Notes under the pieces: generated by a model
What the model was told of the DNA's origin: nothing
The model's database searches: none
The model's input: the letters and a program-made list of their open reading frames with translations, nothing else
Part shown: positions 5,961 to 11,912 of the stretch, piece by piece
Position numbering within the stretch: the first letter of the stretch is position 1
Layout of the letters: every line of letters begins with the position of its first letter
Made by a program: the position numbers and the translations under genes
Assembly (NCBI GenBank): GCA_049454855.1
Contig: JBMUAQ010000064.1
Coordinates: forward strand, 1-11,912
Reading direction: 5' to 3'
From: UBA2093 sp049454855
GTDB taxonomy: Bacteria > Actinomycetota > Acidimicrobiia > Acidimicrobiales > Ilumatobacteraceae
Length of the DNA stretch: 11,912 bases

Positions 5961-6341
5961 ATGCCGGACGGGAACTCACACCACGGGGACGGTCGCATCA
6001 TCACGCCGTCGGCTGACGAACTCGACGCGGTGAAGTGGAACGCCGACGGCCTCGTGCCCGCCATCGCACAGTGCGACGAGACCGGTGACGTGCTCATGAT
6101 GGCGTGGATGAACCGAGAGTCGCTGGACCTCACGTTCGCCCAGGGCCGGATGGTGTACTGGAGCCGGAGCCGCAACGAACTGTGGCGCAAGGGCGACACC
6201 AGCGGGGACAGACAGTTCGTCGTCAGTGCCCGTTACGACTGCGACGGTGACACGCTGCTGTTCCGCGTGCTCCAGGAGGGCCGCGGGGCCTGCCACACGG
6301 GCGAGCGGTCCTGTTTCTTCCGCGAGTTCGGCGGCGCGTGA
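5961..6341 (+). CDS. hisI: Phosphoribosyl-AMP cyclohydrolase
   Basis: HisI opens the adenine ring of phosphoribosyl-AMP to give ProFAR, the HisA substrate. The 126-residue protein carries only the cyclohydrolase domain; the HisE pyrophosphatase, fused in many bacteria, is not attached and not elsewhere in the window. Signatures are VYWSRSRNELWRKGDTSG (65-82), the magnesium motif DCDGD (93-97) and the zinc cysteines Cys94, Cys111 and Cys118 within GACHTGERSCFF (109-120). The ATG at 5961 is chosen because the frame upstream lies in the divergent hydrolase and its promoter, and the TANNNT is 7 nt away. It is separated from hisF by the minus-strand hydrolase. Its stop overlaps the trpE GTG by 4 bp, placing histidine and tryptophan genes on one message. 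Confidence 0.95.
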   Translation: MPDGNSHHGDGRIITPSADELDAVKWNADGLVPAIAQCDETGDVLMMAWMNRESLDLTFAQGRMVYWSRSRNELWRKGDTSGDRQFVVSARYDCDGDTLLFRVLQEGRGACHTGERSCFFREFGGA

Positions 6342-7873
6342 GCACCGACGGCACCACGGTCACCCCCGGCCCGGAAGAGTTCAGGGAGCTCGCGGCACGG
6401 CACACCGTGGTGCCCGTGTGGACCGAGATCCTCGCCGACCTCGAGACACCGGTGGCGGCGTTCGCGAAGCTCGTGGGCGACGACGACGGGTTCCTTCTCG
6501 AGTCTGTGGAGCACGGGGAGCGCTGGAGCCGCTACTCGTTCGTGGGGCGCAACCCCCGCGGCACCCTGACCCTGCGCGACGGCCGCATCACCACCACCGG
6601 CGACGTGCCCTCATCGGTGCCGCTCGACCGGGGGATGCTCGTGGCCATGGAGGAGCTGCTGTCGCTGTACCGCGCGCCGCTGCACCCGGACCTTCCGCCG
6701 CTGCAGGGCGGTCTCATGGGCCACCTCGGCTACGACGTGGTGCGCGAGATCGAGCACCTGCCGAACGCGCCGCGTGACGACCGGGGTCTCCCCGATGCCT
6801 CCATCAGCATCATCGGCAGCCTCGCGGCGTTCGACCACTGGCGTCAGCGCGTGTACCTGATCGAGAGCGTCCCTGTCGCCGGCCTCGATGCCGCCGCCAC
6901 GGACGCTGCGTATGCCGCAGCCGTCGCGCGCGTGCACGACGCGGTGGAGGACCTTGCACGACCCCTTCCGTACGTTCCCGTGGAGCCGCCCGTTGCCGAC
7001 GACGTGCTGCCCGAGACGAGGTCGTCAATGCCCGACGGCGGCTACCGGCGTGCCGTGGAGGTGGCGAAGGAGCACGTCCGCGCGGGTGACATCTTCCAGG
7101 TGGTGCTGTCGCAGCGCTTCGACATCGACCTCGGTGCCGACCCGTTCGATGCCTACCGCGTGCTGCGGCAGGTGAACCCGAGCCCGTACATGTACTTCCT
7201 CCGCCAGCCCGGCCTCACCATCGTGGGTGGCTCACCCGAGCCGCTGGTGCAGGTGGTGAACGGAAAGGTCATCTCCCGACCGATCGCGGGCACGAGGAAG
7301 CGGGGCCGTGACGACGAGCACGACCGGCGTCTCGCGGGCGAGCTGCGCGAGAACCCGAAGGAGGTGGCCGAGCACGTGATGCTGGTGGACCTCGCACGCA
7401 ACGATGTGGGCAGGGTGGCCGGGTTCGGAACCGTCACCGTGGACGAGCTGATGACCCTCGAGCGCTACAGCCACGTGATGCACCTCACGTCGCAGGTGTC
7501 GGGGACACTGCGCGCCGGGCTCGGTCCCATCGACGTGCTGCGCGCCACCCTGCCGGCGGGCACCGTGAGCGGCGCACCGAAGGTGCGTGCCATGGAGATC
7601 ATCGACGAGCTGGAGCCCGTGAAGCGCGGCCCGTACGCGGGTGTCGTGGGCTATGTGGACTTCTCCGGCAACCTCGACACCGCGATCGCCATCCGCACGA
7701 TGTTCGTGGGGGACCACGGTGCCAGCCTGCAGGCAGGTGCGGGCATCGTGGCCGACAGCGACCCCGCCGACGAGGACCTCGAGTGTCACAACAAGGCACG
7801 TGCCCTGCTTGCCACCGTGCCCGCCGCCCGACGCATGACGGAGCGTCGCATGCGCAGGGGAACCCGCGCATGA
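6338..7873 (+). CDS. trpE: Anthranilate synthase component I
   Basis: TrpE converts chorismate and ammonia to anthranilate, the committed step of tryptophan synthesis, normally with the glutaminase TrpG, which is not in this window. The 511 residues match family length. The N-terminal regulatory region has the tryptophan-binding motif LLESVE (53-58), predicting feedback inhibition. The chorismate-binding domain shows QVVLSQRF (254-261), NPSPYMYFL (280-288), GGSPEP (297-302), RPIAGT (314-319), VDLARND (350-356), PAGTVSGAPKVRAMEIIDEL (406-425) and AGAGIVADSDP (466-476). The PIAGT form and the LLES motif favour TrpE over PabB or a salicylate/isochorismate synthase. The GTG overlaps the hisI stop, with no clear Shine-Dalgarno or trp leader peptide upstream. 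Its stop overlaps the next gene (ATGA). The C-terminus ends in an arginine-rich tail (RRMTERRMRRGTRA). Confidence 0.96.
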   Translation: MSTDGTTVTPGPEEFRELAARHTVVPVWTEILADLETPVAAFAKLVGDDDGFLLESVEHGERWSRYSFVGRNPRGTLTLRDGRITTTGDVPSSVPLDRGMLVAMEELLSLYRAPLHPDLPPLQGGLMGHLGYDVVREIEHLPNAPRDDRGLPDASISIIGSLAAFDHWRQRVYLIESVPVAGLDAAATDAAYAAAVARVHDAVEDLARPLPYVPVEPPVADDVLPETRSSMPDGGYRRAVEVAKEHVRAGDIFQVVLSQRFDIDLGADPFDAYRVLRQVNPSPYMYFLRQPGLTIVGGSPEPLVQVVNGKVISRPIAGTRKRGRDDEHDRRLAGELRENPKEVAEHVMLVDLARNDVGRVAGFGTVTVDELMTLERYSHVMHLTSQVSGTLRAGLGPIDVLRATLPAGTVSGAPKVRAMEIIDELEPVKRGPYAGVVGYVDFSGNLDTAIAIRTMFVGDHGASLQAGAGIVADSDPADEDLECHNKARALLATVPAARRMTERRMRRGTRA

Positions 7874-8640
7874 CCGCTGTCCCGGCGTCCTGGCGCTGGG
7901 CGACGCTGGCCCGTGACGTGGTGCTGGTGGAGGGTGACGATGCGCGGTGGTTCCTGCACTCACAGCTCGCCCAGGACATCGAGGCACTCGGCGACGGGGG
8001 CTCGGCGTGGTCGTTGCTGCTGTCACCCGACGGCAGGGTGGATGCGCTGCTGCGGGTGGTGCGCCGCACCGACCGCACGTTCACTCTCGACGTGGAGCGT
8101 GGATTCGGGCCGCGGGTCGTCGCGCGTCTGTCACGTTTCGTCCTGCGCGCCAGGGTGTCGATCGCCGAGGTCGACTGGGAGGTGCGCGGTTTCCTCACCG
8201 ACGACGGTCAGTCGTCGTTCGCACACGCAGGTCTCGCCGTCTGCGACTGGGGCACCCCGGGCCGGGTCGACATCGTCGACGGGGCCGCTGCGATGCCCGC
8301 CGGCGGCACACAGGTCGACCCCACGGTCATGGATGCGGTGCGCGTCGACCGGGGCTGGCCCTCGATGGGTGTCGACATCCTCGAGGGTGACGTGCCCGCG
8401 GGAACCGGTGTGCTCGCGCGCGCCGTGAGCTTCACGAAGGGCTGCTATCCCGGCCAGGAGCTCGTCGAGCGGATGGACTCGCGCGGCGCATCGTCACCCG
8501 TGCGGCTGGCACTGGTGGAGCCCGGGACATCCGCGGACGGGGTGGAGGTCACGTCCCGCGGCACGGAACGTTGCATCGCGCGCGTCCGTCGCGGGGTGGA
8601 TGCGGGTGTGCCCCTCGGGTCCGTCAGTTCAGGCGGCTGA
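7870..8640 (+). CDS. YgfZ/GcvT-like folate-binding protein
   Basis: YgfZ relatives bind tetrahydrofolate and help assemble or repair certain iron-sulfur enzymes, including radical-SAM tRNA-modifying enzymes; they resemble GcvT but lack aminomethyltransferase activity. The family signature KGCYPGQE (190-197, with the essential Cys192) is intact, followed by LVERMDSRGA (198-207). The N-terminal half has GDDARWFLHSQLAQDI (22-37) and SLLLSPDGRVDALL (48-61), typical of the fold. At 256 residues it is shorter than E. coli YgfZ (326), with little left after residue 210 for the C-terminal barrel, although the stop is clean. The ATG overlaps the trpE stop (ATGA) and has an AGGGG at 7856-7860, 9 nt upstream. 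The last 17 bp overlap the convergent protease gene. Co-expression with trpE and hisI does not explain its role. Confidence 0.85.
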   Translation: MTAVPASWRWATLARDVVLVEGDDARWFLHSQLAQDIEALGDGGSAWSLLLSPDGRVDALLRVVRRTDRTFTLDVERGFGPRVVARLSRFVLRARVSIAEVDWEVRGFLTDDGQSSFAHAGLAVCDWGTPGRVDIVDGAAAMPAGGTQVDPTVMDAVRVDRGWPSMGVDILEGDVPAGTGVLARAVSFTKGCYPGQELVERMDSRGASSPVRLALVEPGTSADGVEVTSRGTERCIARVRRGVDAGVPLGSVSSGG

Positions 8641-9616
8641 CCGCGGACACGTACCGCGGGTGCCCGCGGAGAGCGGCGAGCTCATCCGCCGCATTGAGTC
8701 TCGACAGTGTGTCGAGGTCGTCGAACGAGGTCGACACCGCGGCCTCCACCCACACCAGGGCGGCACCGGGGTCACCGAGCACGCTCGATGCACGCGCCGC
8801 GACGACGGCAGTGTCGGCCGTGGGACCCTCGAGCCATGCCTCCTGGCAGCGAGCGAGGGCCCCGCGCGGGTTGCCCGCCACGAGGATGCGCTCCGCGGCC
8901 GCCGCGTCGATCACCGACCAACCTGTCGGTGCCTCCACCGCCGCGTCGACGGCAGCCTCGAACACGGTCTCCGCGCGGAGGGTGCGCCACTGCAGGAAGA
9001 GGACGAAACCGAGGAAGAGCACGAAGTCACCCCCGCCGTAGGCGAGGGTTGTTGCCAGCGCGGCCGATGTGATCACGATGCTCGTGCGCAGCATGATGCG
9101 CTGACCACGACCCGGGAAGAGCCGGTCGAGTGCGCTCGCCACCACCGCGCCACCGTCGAGGGGCACCACCGGAAGAAGGTTCACCGCACCGAGGACGAGA
9201 CCCGTCCACCACACCGCGGCCGCAGCGTCGGATGCCGCCGCGACGTCGGCGCGCGAAAGCGGGTTCACCCCCATCGCGAGCAGTACCCCGGCAGAAAGTG
9301 ACATCTGTGCCGCGGCGCCCGACACGGCAACGAGCCCGCGGTGCAGCCGGGTGAACCCCGGGGCCGGCGAGAACGCGGCGTACGCCACCATGAAGTCGAG
9401 CGAGATGCGGGCCTCGCAGCCGAAGACCCGTGCGGTCACGGCGTGCCCGAGCTCGTGGACCACGGTGAACACCGCGATGCACCCGGCCACCCATGCCCCG
9501 AGGGGCCAGGGGTAGATCACCGCGATGAGAAGGAGGAACAGGGGGAACCCCGGTCGCACCGTGGTGGGGAAACCGACAAGGGAGAACTCGCCGCGGCGTG
9601 CGCTGGGTGTGGCCAC
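8624..9616 (-). CDS. M50-family membrane metalloprotease (site-2 protease type)
   Basis: This is a 330-residue multi-pass inner-membrane protein with the zinc-protease motif HELGH (54-58: His54, Glu55, His58) inside a hydrophobic segment, and the third ligand motif NLLPVVPLDGG (146-156 region, Asp154), the hallmark of M50 site-2 proteases. Hydrophobic stretches lie near residues 23-50, 92-116, 132-153, 177-193 and 196-210. There is no PDZ or CBS domain. From about 218 onward an Ala-rich, helical, TPR-like cytosolic tail (DAAAAERILVAGNPRGALA; GDPGAALVWVEAAV) reaches the stop. Such proteases cut substrates within the membrane, often anti-sigma factors; the target here is unknown. I chose the GTG at 9616, with TAGAAT 8 nt upstream. 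The ATG at 9673 would lie upstream of that promoter and inside ppdK. It converges with the YgfZ-like gene. Confidence 0.88.
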   Translation of the reverse strand: MATPSARRGEFSLVGFPTTVRPGFPLFLLLIAVIYPWPLGAWVAGCIAVFTVVHELGHAVTARVFGCEARISLDFMVAYAAFSPAPGFTRLHRGLVAVSGAAAQMSLSAGVLLAMGVNPLSRADVAAASDAAAAVWWTGLVLGAVNLLPVVPLDGGAVVASALDRLFPGRGQRIMLRTSIVITSAALATTLAYGGGDFVLFLGFVLFLQWRTLRAETVFEAAVDAAVEAPTGWSVIDAAAAERILVAGNPRGALARCQEAWLEGPTADTAVVAARASSVLGDPGAALVWVEAAVSTSFDDLDTLSRLNAADELAALRGHPRYVSAVSRLN

Positions 9617-9624
9617 TGAGAGCG

Positions 9625-9630
9625 ATTCTA
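9625..9630 (-). promoter_or_regulatory. Putative -10 element of the M50 protease gene
   Basis: The minus strand reads TAGAAT, the closest match to TATAAT in the window, ending 8 nt before the GTG at 9616. Together with the ppdK element TAGACT (9641-9646) it forms an inverted repeat with a 10-bp spacer. Both start codons are 19.5 bp from its centre. Confidence 0.55.
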
Positions 9631-9640
9631 CGGGCGGTCC

Positions 9641-9646
9641 TAGACT
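9641..9646 (+). promoter_or_regulatory. Putative -10 element of ppdK
   Basis: TAGACT matches TANNNT and ends 8 nt before the ppdK GTG at 9655. It is back to back with, but does not overlap, the protease element. No Shine-Dalgarno is visible before the GTG. Confidence 0.5.
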
Positions 9647-9654
9647 CGCGTCTC

Positions 9655-11912
9655 GTGCCGTACGTTTATGCATTCGACCACAAGCACCGTCGTCCGCCGA
9701 TGGAGATGAAGGATCTCCTCGGGGGCAAGGGGGCGAACCTCGCGGAGATGATGAGCGTCCTGCGCCTCCCGGTGCCGCACGGTTTCACCATCACCACCGA
9801 TGCCTGCCGGGCGTACATGCACGGGGGCTGGCCGAAGACCCTGGATGCGGAGGTCGCACGTCACGTGACGGCGCTCGAGCGCAAGATGGGCCGCCGGCTC
9901 GGCGATGCCACCGATCCGTTGCTGGTGTCGGTGCGGTCCGGCGCCAAGTTCTCGATGCCCGGGATGATGGACACGGTCCTGAACCTCGGTCTGAACGACA
10001 GGAGCGTGGTGGGCCTCGCGCGCTCCACCGGCGACGAGCGGTTCGCGTACGACTCCTACCGCCGCTTCATCTCGATGTACGGGCGCATCGTGCTCGGCAT
10101 CGAGGGGCACGTGTTCGAGGAGCCTCTCGAGGCGGCGAAGGCGAAGGCCGGCGTGCGCACGGATGCGGAGGTCCCGGCATCCGTCCTTCGCGGTCTGTGC
10201 ACCGAGTACAAGGAGGCCGTCGCGAGGCACACCGGCCGCCCGTTCCCGCAGGACCCCGCCAAGCAGCTGCGCGGCGCCGTCGAGGCGGTGTTCCGCTCGT
10301 GGAACGGCCCGCGTGCCATCGCGTACCGCGTGCGCGAGAAGATCAGCCACGAACTGGGCACCGCCGTGAACGTGCAGGCGATGGTGTTCGGCAACCGAGA
10401 CGACAACTCCGGCACCGGAGTCGGCTTCACGCGCAACGCCGCGACCGGCGTGAACAAGCCCTACGGCGACTTCCTGGTGAACGCCCAGGGCGAGGACGTG
10501 GTGGCGGGCATCCGCAACACCGAGGACCTCAACGCCCTGAAGAAGAAGTTCCCCGCCATCCACACCGAACTGATGGGGATCTTCGCCCGTCTCGAGCGCC
10601 ACTACCGCGACATGTGCGACACCGAGTTCACGATCGAGCAGGGGAAGCTGTGGATGCTGCAGACGCGCGTGGGCAAGCGCACCGGCGCAGCCGCCCTGCG
10701 CATGGCGGTCGACATGACCAGGCCCACGGGCACCGGCAAGAAGGCCTGGAAGATCTCGCGTCGTGACGCGGTCATGCGTGTCGCCGCAGAGCACCTCGAC
10801 CAGGTGCTGCACCCCCAGTTCGCCTCGAAGTCGAAGAGCGTCGCAAAGGGGCTCGCCGCATCGCCCGGTGCCGCCGTGGGCCGCGTGTACTTCACCGCCG
10901 ACGACGCCGAGGCGGCCGCCAGGCGCGGTGAGGACGTCATCCTCGTGCGCAGCGAGACCAGTCCCGAGGACGTCCACGGCATGATGGTCGCACGCGGCAT
11001 CCTCACCTCGCGTGGCGGCCTCGTCAGCCACGCCGCGGTCGTGGCACGCGGCTGGGGAACCCCCGCCGTGGTGGGGGCCGAGGCCGTGGAGATCTCCGGC
11101 AAGGCGTTCACCGCCGGAGGGGCCACGGTGAAGGAGGGGGAGTGGATCTCCCTCGACGGCACCACCGGCGAGATCATGATCGGTCAGCTGGAACTGAAAG
11201 GTTCCGAGCCACCGAAGGAGTTCGCCACCATCCTGAAGTGGGCCGACGAGATCCGAAAGGGGAAGATGGCGGTGCGAGCGAACGCCGACACCGCCGAGGA
11301 CGCACGCAAGGCCCGCGAGATGGGTGCCGAGGGCATCGGACTGTGCCGCACCGAGCACATGTTCCTCGCTCCCGACCGCCTTCCCGTCGTGCGGCGCATG
11401 ATCCTCGCCTCCACCCCGGCAGAGGAGGAGGCCGCGCTCGAGGAACTGCGCAAGGTGCAGAAGAAGGACTTCGCGTCGCTCCTCATCGAGATGTCGGGGC
11501 TCCCGGTCACCGTGCGGCTCCTCGACCCGCCGCTGCACGAGTTCCTGCCGAACGTGCAGGAACTCGAGATCAAGAAGGCCACGAGGGGTCTCGACAAGGA
11601 GGAGGAGGCGCTGCTGCACGCCGCGCACTCGTGGAGCGAGTTCAACCCCATGATCGGCACCCGCGGCGTTCGTCTCGGGGTGATCAAGCCGGGTCTGTAC
11701 GCGATGCAGGTGCGCGCGCTGATGGAGGCAGCCGACGAGGTGGCAGCCAAGGGCTACGACCCGGTGGTCGAGGTGATGATCCCCCTCACCGTCACGCGCG
11801 AGGAGCTTGCCCTCGCCCGCGGTTGGGTGGAGGAGGTGCTCGCCGACGTCGGCTCGCGTCCGGCCCCGAAGAAGGGAGCCCGGCGCAAGCGTCCGAAGGT
11901 CACCATCGGCAC
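9655..11912 (+). CDS. ppdK: Pyruvate phosphate dikinase, C-terminus cut by the right edge
   Basis: PPDK interconverts pyruvate, ATP and Pi with PEP, AMP and PPi, serving gluconeogenesis or PPi-linked glycolysis in the cytoplasm. The window holds 752 codons of a family usually about 880-900 long. The ATP-grasp domain begins with LLGGKGANLAEMM (21-33), then SVRSGAKFSMPGMMDTVLNL (92-111) and GVGFTRNAATG (255-265), ending in EQGKLWMLQTR (328-338). The swivelling phosphohistidine domain contains RGGLVSHAAVVARGWGTP (453-470) with catalytic His459. The PEP/pyruvate barrel shows GIGLCRTEHMF (561-571), LDPPLHEFLP (623-632), NPMIGTRGVRLG (664-675) and VEVMIPLT (705-712). Two oddities are Val457, where well-studied PPDKs have the regulatory Thr, and a basic stretch near residues 738-749. 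PEP synthase is less likely because of the long N-terminal PPDK-type domain and the LDPPLHEFLP motif. The GTG start fits the TANNNT 8 nt upstream. Confidence 0.95.
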   Translation, partial: MPYVYAFDHKHRRPPMEMKDLLGGKGANLAEMMSVLRLPVPHGFTITTDACRAYMHGGWPKTLDAEVARHVTALERKMGRRLGDATDPLLVSVRSGAKFSMPGMMDTVLNLGLNDRSVVGLARSTGDERFAYDSYRRFISMYGRIVLGIEGHVFEEPLEAAKAKAGVRTDAEVPASVLRGLCTEYKEAVARHTGRPFPQDPAKQLRGAVEAVFRSWNGPRAIAYRVREKISHELGTAVNVQAMVFGNRDDNSGTGVGFTRNAATGVNKPYGDFLVNAQGEDVVAGIRNTEDLNALKKKFPAIHTELMGIFARLERHYRDMCDTEFTIEQGKLWMLQTRVGKRTGAAALRMAVDMTRPTGTGKKAWKISRRDAVMRVAAEHLDQVLHPQFASKSKSVAKGLAASPGAAVGRVYFTADDAEAAARRGEDVILVRSETSPEDVHGMMVARGILTSRGGLVSHAAVVARGWGTPAVVGAEAVEISGKAFTAGGATVKEGEWISLDGTTGEIMIGQLELKGSEPPKEFATILKWADEIRKGKMAVRANADTAEDARKAREMGAEGIGLCRTEHMFLAPDRLPVVRRMILASTPAEEEAALEELRKVQKKDFASLLIEMSGLPVTVRLLDPPLHEFLPNVQELEIKKATRGLDKEEEALLHAAHSWSEFNPMIGTRGVRLGVIKPGLYAMQVRALMEAADEVAAKGYDPVVEVMIPLTVTREELALARGWVEEVLADVGSRPAPKKGARRKRPKVTIG

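Noticed and set aside
6290..6340. Attenuator or Trp-rich leader peptide before trpE
   Set aside because: trpE starts inside the hisI stop codon, leaving no leader. No run of Trp codons or alternative hairpins is visible.
9617..9673. Earlier ATG for the M50 protease at 9673
   Set aside because: The added residues lack family similarity, would lie inside ppdK and upstream of the TAGAAT element, and the GTG at 9616 fits both promoter spacing and protein length.
9640..11628. A 662-codon open frame on the minus strand, antisense to ppdK
   Set aside because: It mirrors the ppdK codon structure, as expected in very GC-rich DNA where antisense frames lack stops. Its translation is rich in His, Arg, Gly and Leu with no recognisable domain, while ppdK itself is unmistakable.
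1..11912. Mobile elements, CRISPR arrays, tRNA/rRNA genes or a defence/biosynthetic system
   Set aside because: No direct-repeat arrays, transposase or integrase motifs, tRNA-like cloverleafs or rRNA stretches were seen. Genes are continuous core metabolism with gaps under about 40 bp.

Overview
This is an 11.9 kb stretch of very GC-rich chromosomal DNA from an actinobacterium. The main lineage marker is a partial mycothiol synthase gene (mshD), since mycothiol is essentially an actinobacterial thiol. GTG starts, 4-bp gene overlaps and leaderless-looking gene starts agree. The gene content would suit Acidimicrobiia, but that assignment is an inference and no rRNA gene is present to settle it. 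The genes look like ordinary core metabolism. I see no mobile element, CRISPR array, tRNA or rRNA, and no intergenic gap longer than about 40 bp.

Layout. 1-623 (minus): 5' part of mshD, running off the left edge. 646-1308 (plus): nth, endonuclease III, divergent from mshD. 1319-1513: a 64-residue unrecognised protein. 1542-5320: hisC, hisB, hisH, hisA and hisF, with 4-bp overlaps from hisB onward. 5312-5935 (minus): an alpha/beta hydrolase that interrupts the histidine cluster. 5961-8640: hisI, trpE and a YgfZ/GcvT-like gene, again joined by 4-bp overlaps. 8624-9616 (minus): an M50 site-2-protease-type membrane protease. 9655 to the right edge (plus): ppdK, pyruvate phosphate dikinase, cut off before its C-terminus.

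How the genes fit together. HisB, HisH, HisA, HisF, HisC and HisI cover six steps or subunits of histidine synthesis. hisG, hisE, hisD and histidinol-phosphate phosphatase are not here. TrpE, the first tryptophan enzyme, is translationally coupled to hisI, tying the two pathways together. No trpF is present.

The most unusual signal is regulatory. Eight of the nine genes that begin a transcription unit, or could do so, have a TANNNT -10-like hexamer ending 6-8 nt before the start codon. The ninth, hisB, has GAGAAT at the same spacing. The five coupled internal genes (hisH, hisA, hisF, trpE, ygfZ-like) have none. This is the pattern expected of leaderless transcription, where the mRNA begins at the start codon. 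At two divergent pairs (mshD/nth and hydrolase/hisI) the two -10 elements overlap on a palindrome containing GGTACC and share the same TA step. At the third (M50 protease/ppdK) they form a back-to-back inverted repeat. This suggests compact symmetric bidirectional promoters. I found no convincing new enzymatic or defence system.
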